Assembly: GCF_037975245.1 (NCBI RefSeq) | Contig: NC_092578.1 | Span: 15,668,321 to 15,732,320 of the forward strand | Direction: 5' to 3' | DNA length: 64,000 bases | Origin: Apostichopus japonicus | Taxonomy: Eukaryota > Echinodermata > Holothuroidea > Aspidochirotida > Stichopodidae | In this document: in pieces, positions 20,891 through 32,421 of the stretch | Layout: the number at the start of each line of letters is the position of its first letter | How positions within the stretch are numbered: position 1 is the stretch's first letter | Program-made: the position numbers and the translations under genes | The notes under the pieces: generated by a model | Seen by the model: only the letters and a program-made list of their open reading frames with translations | What the model was told of the DNA's origin: nothing | Database searches by the model: none

Positions 20891-23800
20891 GTCAGTATAT
20901 GATGCTTGTAATACTTCTCATATATGTTTCTTTGCTTAGTCTTGGACCGGGCATATAGCAACACGGGAGTAACACGGTTGTAGAATATCATCAGCTGTGG
21001 TGAGCAAAGGTAAATAGCTCGACATATTACTAGAAGGAAGAGAGTACATTCGGCTACAATATCTCAACTCTATAACTGGAGGGGGGGGGGGGGCAATTTG
21101 CAACTGCTTTTGAATTATCGTCTACATCTATCATCGGCGTGACGTCATATGAGCTAAATTATTAATCCTCGTTAAGTCAAGCTTTATTGATGAGTTTGTA
21201 GATAAGTTTGACCGATTTTACCTCTATCTCATAGCCTTGGAACGCCAAATTTCGTCAAACTATACACATGCATAATGTATATAGTAATGATATTATAACA
21301 TACAATGATGGTGGCATATCGGTTCGTCCGAATTTGGCCTGCATTTGGTCGTTGTTACGATGTTGATAATCATAGGTCACCAAAAGGTCGCAAAAGTGTT
21401 CATGTTTTGTTTCCTCAATGTTGTAAGATATACCAATATGCATAGTGTGTTTAGAAACAACAAATCATAACCAATATCATGGCGCCGGTGGTTTGAATAG
21501 GAAATTGAGGGCGTAATCACGAACACAAAGCATAGATTAATTATTATATAGTCTATAATTAATCTATGTACGAAGCAACTAGATCAGTACCGGTAATGTA
21601 TATCCTGATTGGAGTTATGCACGTATAGAGTGGGGAAGGAGTAGTCAGGGATACGATAAAGCAATCATGCGTAATATGTTTCACATAATGAATTATCGTT
21701 ACAGCTCCCCACCCACTCCCCTCCCAAAGAAATAAATCAAATTTTGCTCATACGCCCATGTGTTTACTGTATCAGGAGAGAAATAATGGATGTCTAGTTC
21801 AATTATGATATAACATAATATTGGGCAATGTTGTCATCACAATACAATGGAATAAATGCAAAAATGGTTATATCTCAGCATTGTGACAAGTTATGAAGAT
21901 GAGTCTTAGACTAATGAGTGTTATAATTCTGCGTTATATTTGATTTGAAATTTGATAATTCGTTGTCCCTTTAACCTTCTGTATGTTCTGTGGGCTCATA
22001 AAAAACTAGTCGTAGTCAGGACTATAAGTTTACCGATGATGTGCCCAAATTAAGGGGGACCAAAATTGCAAGCATTTTCAAAGACATGATATTTCGGGAA
22101 AGAGTTTATAGTTATTTTATTTACCATATCAGTCATGAAAATGTTGTAGAGGTGATCATAAATTTGGTCATTATTAGTAACTGGAAATATTTATAAAACA
22201 AACACCAGTTGCTATTTTTTTTCAAATTATTTAAAGGCAGGGCATTCTTTGTTCTTCTTTCTCAGGTCATCGTCTACCTAGATGACCTAGTTTTCGTGGA
22301 CGGGGTGTTAGTGGAGGGATCTTCCGGTCTCCCTTCTGTGCCTTCTAACAACAACAACCACTCCATTCCACTTCCTTCAACCACCACCACCTTGGAGGAC
22401 CAACCAACCGACCAGGAAGAACAACTGCAAGAGAGTCAGCAAAGGTGAGATGGGAAATCTGTGAAATAAGGAGAAAGAATTGGTCTCCTCTACCTTCCAG
22501 CCTTTAAGCGTTATTTAAGCGGTCCTGTCATATATAACTATTTTGTCAATTATGATGTATCATAATTCTTGTATCAAATTCAGAACGATATTTGATTAGT
22601 TCAGTCTGGTAGTTATAACAATAATTCTAAAGTCACAACAATGCTCGATGAAGAAGTTAATGGCGACAACATCGTGTAAGGAAATTACTGTTATCAAGTT
22701 GCCTCTATTCTTTTCATTTTAATCAGCTCACCTACCGAAGAACTGCGTGCAACAGTCGCTCTCTGCAACCAAACCATCGCCGACCTCGTCGACAAGAAAC
22801 TTCTAAAGTTTGAAAAGACTCAGCGTGGAATATTCAAAAAGCGATCGGTCAGCCATCACCGAGAGCGGGATGACGTCATACGCGTCCTAAATCGGCTTAG
22901 CGAAGAAAGCCGTCAAGTGGTGAAGATCCATCACGATATTGCATGTCAGCTGAAAATCAAGCAACGGGATCAGACGATCCTTAAGAAAGCTGTGACCAGT
23001 TTCGGCAAAGAGGTAAAAGCCAATTCTGCCGAGCGTCGAGTAATGAAGGATGACCTCGGGTCAAAGACCGTGCAGTGTCGAGAGTTGGAGAATCAGCTCA
23101 AGGAGACCGACTCGAGGTGGAATGACAGACTTGCTGCTAAGGAGCAGGAGTGTCAACGACACAAGAAGAAGCTGATGAACATGACTCACTTATTACGAGA
23201 AAATAGTCAAACCTTAGATATCGTCACCTCGGAGCTCAACAACGCTAACACCAAAATGACGTCATTACTGGAAGACAACCAGCAGCTCAAGATCGAGATG
23301 ACGTCACTCCAGATTACTGCTGATAAGACCGAGTACGATCTTCAGAATTCTCTGAGATTCAAAGATAAGCTACAAGCTGAAAAGTCTTTTCTTGAATCCG
23401 GAGTAAAGAATCTGGAGGAAAAACTGAGATCACAGAGGCAGTTCTTTTGTGAGCAAGAGGAAACCCTACGCAAGCAATGGGGAGAAATGCTTCTCATAAA
23501 GGAGAGGGATTGTGAGAGGTACAAGAAAGAGATGGAAAACATGGCCATTACTTTAAACAAGAGCAATAGCGTTGTTTATAAACTCACTGCCGAGCTTAGC
23601 AACGCTAAGAAAGAACTAACATCATTGCGAAACAATAACCGGAGTCTAAAGAAGGCTATGAAGGTTTTAGAGAAAAGTCTGGAGAAAGTTAAACAGAACT
23701 TAACTACTGCTAATGCCGAGCATGAAGCTAACATACAGTACCTCGAATCGGATGTAAAGACCATGGAAGAAAAGTTTATTTCAGAAAGAAAGATTCATAG

Positions 23801-25996
23801 TGAAGAGGCAAAAGTCATTAGAGAGATTCACGAAGAGAAGATGACTTGCATGAAAGGACGAATGGATTCTCAGATTGCTGCCAAAGATGAATTAATTCAA
23901 AGTCTCCAGTCCGGGATGAAAGCACTAGCAGATAAATTGAAAGAACAAAGACTGTTTCATCAAGATGAAGTGAAGGACCTTGAAAGAGAATACGAGATGA
24001 AGCTCGGAAACGGAAAGATTATGACGGAGAAAGCAATCGGAGAAAAGAACGAGCTGCTGAATAAGCTGGAAGAATTGAATCAGTCTTACACAGATGTGAT
24101 GGAACACAGTAAGGAGATGGAGATGATCTATGAGATGAAAACAACGCAATACATGGGTGAGATTAATCAGCTGGAGGAAAAGCTTGATAAAGAGAAGTCT
24201 CAACTGCTGCAGCAGACGGACAGAATGGCAGAATATTATAGCAAAATGGTTGAAGAGAAAGAAAACAAACTGAAATGCTATGAAAAGAAAATGCAAGAAT
24301 CTCTCAACCAGATCGAGGTTCTGAAGAAAGCTGCATCGAGAGAGAATGAATTCAAACTGAAAGCAGATGAACTACAAAGACAATTGAACGAGATGAAGAA
24401 TTTAACAGAAAAACACGAACTGATGCAAGTTCGTTTATTCCTTGAGACCTGCTGCAGTAACGCTGCCATTGAAGAATTAACAGCAACCTTTCAACAAGAA
24501 AAAGTAAGTTATGAGTCTAAGTACAAAAAGGAACTTAGCCAAACAAGATGTAACTACGACGTTCTTGTAAGGAACAGCCAAACACTTAGAGAGGAAAATG
24601 ACGAAGCAAAGAAGAAGCTGATTGATCTCCTCCAGAAAGTTGACAGTACCGACTTGCAACAAGACCAAGAAGAAATGCAATCTGAAAGAGCTGGGGAACA
24701 CAGAGGGTCTTTCATGAAACACAAAGAAGAAATGTCTGACATAGACAAGGGTTCACATTCACAGCTATCTTTCCTGGTATGTGAACTTGATCAATATCTG
24801 ATTCACAGGAATCAGTTCACGCATCATGTAGGACGGGAACTTGTACAACAAAACAAGGAGAAAACAGATGAATTGCTGGCACTTGAGGGCAAAATAAAAC
24901 GTTTGGAAAAGACTAACATTGATCTTCAGAAAGATTCAGAATATAAAGCAGATCACTTACGTCAAAATAACAAACAATTGCAAAAGAGGTTTTTAAATCT
25001 ACAGGACAAACATGCGAACCTAAGGCAACAATACGATAAAATGAAACACAGGATGCATGTGAAGACTGATGGGTTGTTAACATGGAAGCGAGACAAGGGT
25101 CTTTTGTCAGATAATGACCTACAAGCTGATCGTGACATCAGAGTGACGCAACTGAAAGGAGAACTGAATGAGAAGACCAAGGAGCAGGAGGAGATGAGAT
25201 CGTTGATTCGTTGGTTGAAGAAAGATTTATACAAAGCTAACAACGACTTGGTACAGCTCAAGAAAGAAAATACTGAAGTTATTAGTAGTAATGGGAAGTT
25301 GGAGAGCGAATTGCAGCAATGGATTCATCAAGCTTCATCGATGAGGAAAAACGATGTTCACGCGATGCATAGAGCGATGCAGTTAAAGGAAGCGGAGCGT
25401 GTTAAGACTCATGCAAAAATGAATTTCATACAAATGAAAAAGAAAAATATGTGGAACGAGCAGGAAATGGAAAGAATACAGGCGATCGTCGCGGAGAGGG
25501 AAGAAGAATTCAAAAGGATTAGCCGGGATTTGGCGGATCGTGAGAGTGACGTCACAGCTCTGCTCAGTGAGTTAGACACAGCAAAGTAAGTATTCATGAA
25601 ATTTACGTAACAGGTTTGATGTTATACAAAATATTTTGTAAAAATCTTGTAGTTAGAGGAAGGGAATGTTTGGTGACACGTTAAATTTTCTTTCTTGCAA
25701 ACCGGTTAACTGATTAATTTTGGATTAAACTAACCGGTTATATAAAACCCTATCGATTTGTGTGTGTGTGTGTGTGTGTTTTCTTCTGAGGACTCCGTGA
25801 ATGCCATAATACCCGTAAGAGTAGACTTATTTCAATGTTACCATCTTTGAAAAGCTTGTACGCAGGTTACATCAGAAACCACGTCCAAGCAATGTAGAAA
25901 ACTATCTGGCGAAAACCTGGGCTTATGTGCGTCCCGAAAAACTAAAAAAGACAGAATATTTATATGATTATGGATGTCTGTGTACAAAAGTGATTA

Positions 25997-26040
<44 letters not shown>

Positions 26041-26200
26041 TTATTTTTGCTCCAATATAGTTGGTTTATTCTCTTCCATTTACAGGATGAAGGTTAAAGA
26101 GAAAACAAAGGAGATGAAGAGGTTGCAGAAGCCAATGGAAGAAATCGAGAAAGATAACAGAGATCTACAGGAGGAGATCATGGCTCATGAAAATACTTAA
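20750..26200 (+). CDS. Coiled-coil protein gene, copy B (intact, 4 exons)
   Basis: Joining exons 20750-20890, 22266-22444, 22727-25585 and 26086-26200 gives an uninterrupted frame of 1097 codons plus stop. Residues 1-106 form a non-coiled head (MSEFIQKPSEPANNN, then VIVYLDDLVFVDG and a Ser/Asn/Thr-rich linker). From about residue 107 the protein is nearly continuous coiled coil rich in Glu, Lys, Gln and Leu, so it is probably a rod-like dimer acting as a scaffold or filament. There is no signal peptide or membrane segment in this model, so an intracellular place is likely. No enzyme or motor motif is seen and I cannot name the family. The large exon has kept its exact length relative to copy A, which argues for selection on the frame. 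Splice sites are all GT/AG. The 5' end is uncertain: alternative first exons are possible. Confidence 0.8.
20891..22265 (+). other. Intron 1 of coiled-coil gene, copy B
   Basis: Homologous to 8258-9518. It has an extra stretch of about 100 bp after a run of G near 21078-21092. The palindrome at 21531-21568 (CATAGATTAATTA...TAATTAATCTATG) has a perfect 13-bp stem here. No other exon is seen. Confidence 0.55.
22266..22444 (+). CDS. Coiled-coil gene copy B, exon 2
   Basis: 179 bp between TTCTCAG and GTGAGA, entering in phase 0 and leaving in phase 2. It encodes the VIVYLDDLVFVDG segment and the SNNNNHSIPLPSTTTTLEDQ linker. Confidence 0.75.
22641..22675 (+). CDS. Possible alternative first exon, copy B
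   Basis: The ATG frame MLDEEVNGDNI reaches GT|GTAAGG in phase 2 and can join exon 3 at 22727. It is base-for-base the same as in copy A (9897-9931), while the intron around it has changes. Confidence 0.45.
22727..25585 (+). CDS. Coiled-coil gene copy B, large exon 3
   Basis: 2859 bp with no stop, from acceptor AATCAG to donor GTAAGT, phase 2 on both sides. It encodes about 950 residues of coiled coil. CAA at the position of the copy A stop gives Gln in the phrase KEKSQLLQQTDRM. By eye about one residue in twenty differs from copy A, and there are no indels. It contains coil breaks around LFLETCCSNAAIEE and SQLSFLVCELDQYLIHRNQF. Confidence 0.85.
26001..26038. repeat. (TA)n microsatellite in intron 3, copy B
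   Basis: A TA run in the last intron, at the same place as 13204-13255 but shorter and preceded by different sequence. Confidence 0.85.
26086..26200 (+). CDS. Coiled-coil gene copy B, last exon
   Basis: The acceptor TTTACAG|G completes a split AAG codon. The exon reads MKVKEKTKEMKRLQKPMEEI and ends MAHENT then TAA. It corresponds to 13311-13425. Confidence 0.7.
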
Positions 26201-26474
26201 AGAAACAAATATCAGACTTGGGGCGGGGGAGGGGTGGGTCGGGATGGGATGGAGCTTAGAGGGAAAGGAGCGACATCAGAGCGAAGCCTCAATCAAGAAA
26301 AATGTTGATAATCTTTCTGCAATGATAATGAAAATTTTGAAAAAGTTGAAGAAAATGATACACGCGTAAAGTATTTCATGCTAAGTGCTAAAAATGCAGT
26401 AAATATTTCACAAACTGGCCAGTTAGTAAAACCAGAAATTGTAAAACATGTGAAAGTTAAATAACATTAAAAAT

Positions 26475-26480
26475 AATAAA
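26475..26480 (+). promoter_or_regulatory. Polyadenylation signal AATAAA, copy B
   Basis: Hexamer about 275 bp after the stop, in the same setting as the copy A signal at 13684-13689. Confidence 0.45.
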
Positions 26481-26664
26481 TACTAAAAATTGTTTTTCCC
26501 TATCATAATTTATTCTGCATATATTAATCCTGTTTTACATGAGATATTACGTTAGACCGATCTTTAATTTTTTTTTATTCCTCTTTAACAGATTTAACCA
26601 AATAGGATAAACAATGCAGGACGTATAACATTTAGTATAATCATAACAAGGTTAAAGGAAAACG

Positions 26665-27304
26665 CAAGGGCGGCGGAACAGGGGGCACAGGGGGCACGTA
26701 CCCCCACTTTTCCTCAGGTTAAAAATGTGCCCTTTTTCTACATAAAAATTGAGGTGTCTCAAGTTAGCAAGAGGCCAGGGAACCAGAATGAACACTCGGG
26801 AAGGGCCGTTTCCGGCCATCTGAGGGGTTTGTAAAACCAAAAATTTTCTTGTACGCTCCGCGCCAACCCATGGTGGCGCTCCGCTCAGATAGTCGTGCAT
26901 ACAACTTTGCAAATCCTGACTACGCCCCTCACTTTTAATGAATTTCTGTGGGTCAAACTCAAAGCTATTTCGAATGGAAAAAAATGGTTAAGATATTTAC
27001 AAGAAACAAACTCTAATTCGGAAGATTCCTACATTAGCAACTAGCATGATTTCACCTCATTTTGTCTCAAAAGATAACTTGTTCCTTGTTTTCCAATTTG
27101 CACATTGGATATTGCAGTGCTAGTATGCATATTTTCCTTGAGGGGGGGGGGGGGCGTTGATGGAGTGATGTGTATACGCAAATAAGTAAATACAATAAGA
27201 GTTATCAAGGGTACTAAGGCTGCATCAGTCCAATCGAATTTCTGCAAAGTGCCCTTTGATGTCGGTGCCCCCCCCCCAGATTAAAAGTGCTTCCGCCGCC
27301 CTTG
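26665..27304. mobile_element. hAT-like non-autonomous element in 3' flank of copy B
   Basis: The inverted ends are perfect over 14 bases (CAAGGGCGGCGGAA and TTCCGCCGCCCTTG). The 8-base duplication GGAAAACG flanks it (26657-26664, 27305-27312). Copy A has the empty site (near 13890-13905, a single GGAAAACG), so the insertion came after the unit duplication or is polymorphic. The shared hairpin module lies inside in reverse orientation (about 26790-26900). A C/G run sits near each end. No transposase. Confidence 0.9.
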
Positions 27305-27312
27305 GGAAAACG

Positions 27313-27870
27313 TCCCCCTAATATTCATCTTAAAATGGTTAAAATATTATTTGTGTTTCTCTATCCCGAACGATTCGACCATGTAATCTTGCCACCAAAA
27401 TATTGTGAATATTATACCAAACCATTGATTAAATGCTGTTATGCATTTGTCAAAATAGAAAGCGACCTCACTCTGTTATCCTACGTTTGAATCCCGACTA
27501 GCCACGATTTTTCAGGTGACGACGGTCAAGATCGGAGTTCAATCGGCCAGTGGTCAGCTGCTGGCTTGACATGGAAGATGATCAGTGTGATACAAAGTTA
27601 CATCATGACTCATAGGAGTTTTCGCGTCTTATCAAGGGATTTAGGAGCCTTGCCCTGCACGGATCGATCATGAATTTTCATTCTGACTATCGCTTCTCGG
27701 CCTTATGTTCCCTTTTAGGGAATCGTGGTAGATACCTGACGATTATCACACAGTCACAGACTCGATGCAAGGGGACTGGTGTTGAGAGCGGATTAGTCTT
27801 TTGGTTGTTTGGTTTTTCTTGCCCAAGTTCTTTCCAATGTGACTTTTCTTAAAAAGTATCATTCTGACCA
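27313..27870. other. 3' end of unit copy B, rearranged relative to copy A
   Basis: Blocks shared with 13905-14295 occur here in another order. The 'caggtgacgacggtcaag' block (27512) precedes the U2-like start (27689-27704) instead of following it, with about 120 bp of new sequence between. The block ending at about 27862 is also similar to 43150-43263. Confidence 0.5.
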
Positions 27871-27984
27871 TTGCTAGGGATGAAGGAATCCGAATGCAAG
27901 ATAAGGACGACGTGGGGATTGGGGAGCAGCTAAGAATAAAACGTGAAAAAAACATGTTAAGATATTAAGAATAAGAATTAATAC

Positions 27985-28110
27985 AGATCGGACTATATTA
28001 TCCTTATAGTCACTAAACGTCATTTAATAATATCTTTTACCCAACCACTCTTCATACTAGCGACCCTTAAATGAAAGCAAAAAAAATCATTCTAAAATAC
28101 TTCCTAAAAT
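27985..28110 (-). repeat. Inverted partial copy of unit sequence
   Basis: The reverse complement of this stretch matches 19805-19915 (and 6030-6130 in copy A), around 'agtatgaagagtgg' and 'taaaagatattgta'. A piece of the duplicated unit was therefore inserted here in the opposite direction, or the unit itself contains a dispersed repeat. Confidence 0.55.
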
Positions 28111-29746
28111 GCTTCCTACTAAACTTCCTAAAATACCACCTCGGAGGGAGGGAGGGAGGGCGGGCTTGCCCTATTACCACCAGAGCCGTATATAGAGAGA
28201 GTTTGGCCAACCATGTAACCGATTTGGATTGGTCGAGAGGGAAAACGCCCACACAGGGTGGTAAAATAGGTCCACTTGAAAACTTTATAGCAGACGACAC
28301 GCATACTCACAGTGTATGGACTATCGTTTGTGTAAACGAAAAAAGTACGAAATTATGAAAGAAATGGTGCTGGGGATGCTGCAATCGGTCAAAGCATGGA
28401 TATTGTTGTTTGATTATCCGACTGACCATAAAAAAGAGGAATTTTTTGGAAGTAGAAAGAACAAGATGGAGATCTAATGAAAAAAAAGTCTGTGTAGCCT
28501 AGGCCCATACTAGCCATAGGCCCTAGTGTAATACGAGTAATGTACAAGCAATGCGAGAATTTTACGTTCAGACTGGTTTCTGTAATTACATGCATGGCTA
28601 TTCTCTCTCGTTTTACGATCCACAAATTCGATTTCATTATGCCAGCTCTCCTAATCATAGGCATGGCAGTTTCAGTCGCACATATAGTTATCCTAATTCC
28701 TAGTTATTGTATGCCTAGGCTATGCCTAGCCTAAAAAAGTATCACTTTTAGTTTAATGTAAAAGGGTGGGCTAGCCTCTAGGCATCACGTAAAGCCCTAA
28801 TCCTTAGTTAAGCCCGAAGCATAAGTTAAGCCTGGGCTTAGTTAGACCTGGACCATTCCTTCTATTACTACAACTGTTATAGCACATTACATAATATGGC
28901 ACAGTATAAGGCCCAATTAAACTAGGTCTAAGGAAAACAAAGTAGCCTAGTCCTAAACTAGTTAGGCTAGGTCTATACTCATTGGCAACTTGTGGGTTGT
29001 GTACACATACAGGCCTAATTATATAGACCCTTTTTAGTATGCCATAAACAAGTGCCCAAATGGTTAAATGATCTTGGTTTGTGTTAATTGTCAGCATTGG
29101 CCTAGCCTTTTTAGGCTAACATGAATTCAGCCTAATTTTTTCTTCTTCAAAAGTATAGCCTAGGCCTTGGTTTAATTTGGATGCAGTCAACTATCATTTA
29201 TCAAAGTTGCATCAGTACCTCCTTATTCCCTTAATTGACACCCACATTGATGATTGAAGTTAAAAAAAATCTTTTTAAATTATCTTTAGACAGTAAATTT
29301 TAACTCCCTGAATTTCAGGACTTTTTTACAAATCAAAGGTGACATGTGCTCTGAAGAAAAACTCCTAACATAAAAAGCCACAGTTAGCAGACTGTGATAA
29401 TGACAAACCTGGTGAGTGACTACTAGACTGAAATCCAGTTCCTGCAACCACAGCAATAAAGTCTTTGTTTTAATCAATGCACTTGTGTGTTTGAAACTTT
29501 CAAATGGACACTCAATGGCAGTTGGTTAAGATATAAGATTTTACCTTCATCATGGAGAGTTGAAGGGAATCTGCCTCATCATCTGAATAATGGACTCAAG
29601 GATAGCAACAAATCATGATTGGATAATGATTTTGAGCAAGTAAATATCTGGCAATTTGAAAGTTTGTATTATTTTTTTACATATTATTTAAGCTGTTTAG
29701 CTCACACACAAGCAAATGATCAAGTGACAACAACCGATGCAGTATA

Positions 29747-30115
29747 TTTAAAGGTATTGAAGACTTGCCCTAAACCGCTCTCTGAAAAAGTTTACTTTCG
29801 GTTGCTTGCAAGTGAAGTTTTTTTTGTGTCGCTACAAAATGCAGACAGTAATGAAACCTGATACCTTGTTATCTTTTATCTAGACCTGAGATGTCCACGC
29901 TGCTATGTGCACTGTGTTGTGGGTATTGACTGTGATGTTTGTATTGACTGTACACTAATGTCTATTTACAGATGGTAGCAAGCTGTATGTGTATTTTCTG
30001 GGATCAATGGTGGTGTCTAACACTTCTGTTACACCGCATTCGAAACTAGGTCAGATAACCGGCATGAGACGTTTCTTTGTGCGGGAGTCTCCACACCCTT
30101 TAAGGAGAAGTATTT
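29747..30115 (+). repeat. Dispersed repeat starting TTTAAAGGC (copy 1)
   Basis: Shares about 370 bp with 42112-42480 and its first about 120 bp with 58150-58280. Shared landmarks are 'agact.gccc.aaaccg', 'tgtcgctacaaaat.cagac', 'gacctgagatgtcc', 'gtgttgtgggtattgac' and 'ggtcaga..accggcat.agacgttt'. Neither terminal inverted repeats nor an ORF is evident. It lies inside the P-like element. Confidence 0.75.
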
Positions 30116-30392
30116 ATATCCCATTAATAGAGAAAGAATTATGTTTCAATTGGTAGCATGCAACTTAAAATTTTGCAAACATTAGATACAATCAAACAAT
30201 AACAAGGTTCATTTACAAGGTAATCTACTGCCCTTTATTTCACATTAGTCTGTCACATTAGAAGGTCACAGCTTTCAATAATTATACAAACAAATTCCCT
30301 TGATGGGTGCTTCGTTAGATTCCTGCAATTTTCAAGTTTATCAATGTAATAAGTTCTGAATGTGGCAATGTGGAGAAGCTTTGGGATAATCT

Positions 30393-30960
30393 GTGGATAA
30401 GACTGCCAGACTATCAACAAGATTCCACATCCATGCAACTCCAACTGCTTCCTTCACCTCCTTGCAGATGTACCACATGTCCAAAAAAAAGTCAGCATTG
30501 GTTAATGTAATTAAAATCTGGCTTCCTCCTGAGCTGGCAAATACACATGAATTGTCAAGTACAGAGGTCAGTGTGAAACCACTGAAAGATCTTCTCAGCT
30601 TTCAAGAAAACAAAGACTTGAAGCCAAATTGACAGAGGCCACACTGATACCATTCCACTCTCATAAGATGAAGGTATCACACACACTTCATTTTGCTTCT
30701 GCGATGCAGTGCCTGGTAGACTGTGAGGGTCACCCAATGGATGTTTTAACAACTGCCTGGTTTATAGAGCTCTGCAACAGATAATTCATCCTAATGTCTA
30801 GTCGTCATCCTGTCATGGCCTTGAGCAAGTTGAACCCACTTCAACACAAAGCAGCTATTGAATTCTTGTCTAGGTACTGTCAAATCCACATCACCATCAT
30901 TGCTGGTTCCAGCTGCGCTGACCATGATAAAAGAGTACAATGAGGGTTTTTTAATTCACC
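30393..30960 (+). pseudogene. Remnant of P-element/THAP9-like transposase
   Basis: Reading across one frameshift near 30627 gives DLLSFQENKDLKP followed by LTEATLIPFHSHKMKVSHTL and CLVDCEGHPMDVLTTAWFIE, interrupted by TAA at 30782. From memory of the family, P transposases have a block of the kind 'APKLT..HI.P...KM.V..A.Q.FS.S', then 'T..F....N..F..LNS'. This region follows that layout. I could not find an N-terminal THAP zinc finger. The match is by eye, so an unrelated transposase is possible. No function remains. Confidence 0.5.
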
Positions 30961-31639
30961 CAACAGAGCTTGCATTCCAGTACCTTTGGGCAGCTGAAAA
31001 GATATTCAGAAATTGTTATATATGAGTGTGTTTGTATGCATGCATATGTGTGATTTTCTTGCTTTACAGAACAGCTCCATTTTGATAAGCTATGTAACGT
31101 GGAAACCTGCCAATCATATGTTTGAAATAGGACAGGCTGAAACGATTCTTAAATGAAAAGCTTAACGACTTCTTGCATTTTTATACATCACTGTTCAGGT
31201 AAGGCCAGTAAGGGCAGTATGAAGAATAAGTAACAATTAATAATTATCATTATGGCCATTTGCTGTCTGCACTCTGCATAATAACAAACTGAATGATGTC
31301 ATCAGCCCTGTGCTCAGTTGACAACACTGACAAGAAGGCACACTATGTCAGTGTGATCCATGAAACCTTATTAAGGACATGACCGTATAGTATATATGTT
31401 AATGGAAAATACATAAGCTACAACATACACCAGTATTCAGTTGTTGCAGGTTTTTTTTTTCTCGACAGACCCATTCAATCTGTTGCACCTACTATAGCCT
31501 AGTACTACATTCCTGAGAAATTAACACCACAATATCAGTCTTAGGTTTGCCCACAGACTCCCAACTATTGCTAACTCCTACACTCAAGTATATAGTTTAG
31601 TTTAGTAGAAAAAAAGACCAGGAGAGACATTCAAGTCCC

Positions 31640-31900
31640 CATTAAGGACCCTAAGGCTATATGAGAGGAATAAAACCGAGGACATCAAATGTCATACCCA
31701 ATTACAGTACAATGCTTAATGTACTCATCCAAAGTATTCTTAAACCCATTCACACTACTTGCAATTCAACCTTCTCAGGCAAACCATTCCATCCATTCAC
31801 AACCCTTGTATAAGTTGTATTAGACTGAAGAGAAAAAGTTATGCCGAATATTAATCCTACTATGTAACTTCTGGAGTTTAATACAATGACCTCTGGTACA
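31640..31900 (-). pseudogene. Remnant of non-LTR retrotransposon ORF C-terminus
   Basis: On the minus strand the frame gives TYTRVVNGWNGLPEKVELQV, then after a shift NGFKNTLDEYIKHCT. The pattern 'VN.WN.LP..V......NSFK..LD' is characteristic of the last residues of many non-LTR reverse transcriptase ORFs. It is broken and isolated. Confidence 0.5.
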
Positions 31901-32421
31901 ACTACTTTTTGGCAAACCTGAAAGGATCAGTGAAGCATAAATTGTCATTTTATGTGTAGGCCTACTTTATTTAATTGAAGGATCTATTAATGTAGGCCTG
32001 ATGCTATAGTTGTGCGTCTGTAATCTAGCCTAGCCAGGACTGTGATGTGTGCTTTTCGTTTGTATGACTAAAGTAGGACTAGTAGTATGAGGCGTAAAAT
32101 AAAACAAGTGTAATGACAGGTTTTCAGCTAGTTTTCTATGCATTTCAGGTGTGAAGATAAACGTAAATGTCACTAACTAACGCATACTCTAATTCATTAC
32201 CTGATATCCATTTTGTTCCTCGTATGCCTGTCAAAATCTGACATTCTGAGTCGCTTCGTTTGTTCGCAACGAGCAAAGCTGCTATATATTGTGTGTGGTG
32301 TTTTTCGTGTTTCGCGCAACTGGTAACGACAACTGGACCTATTTTGATGCCCATGGTTTGCGTGTGACGTCACAAATCGCCAGTTGGCCAAACTCTCTCT
32401 ATATACGGCTCTGATTACCAC

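Larger units (their letters stand above)
28181..32413. mobile_element. P-element-like DNA transposon, decayed
   Basis: The termini carry 31-base perfect inverted repeats (28181-28211 and 32383-32413, starting CAGAGCCGTATATAGAG). The flanks carry the 8-base duplication ATTACCAC (28173-28180, 32414-32421). An 8-bp duplication fits both P and hAT elements; the repeat length of 31 and the coding remnant at 30393-30960 favour P. The interior has stops, frameshifts and at least two later insertions (29747-30115 and 31640-31900). A stretch at 28490-29160 is dense in AGGCCTA/TAGGCCT-type words. Confidence 0.75.
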
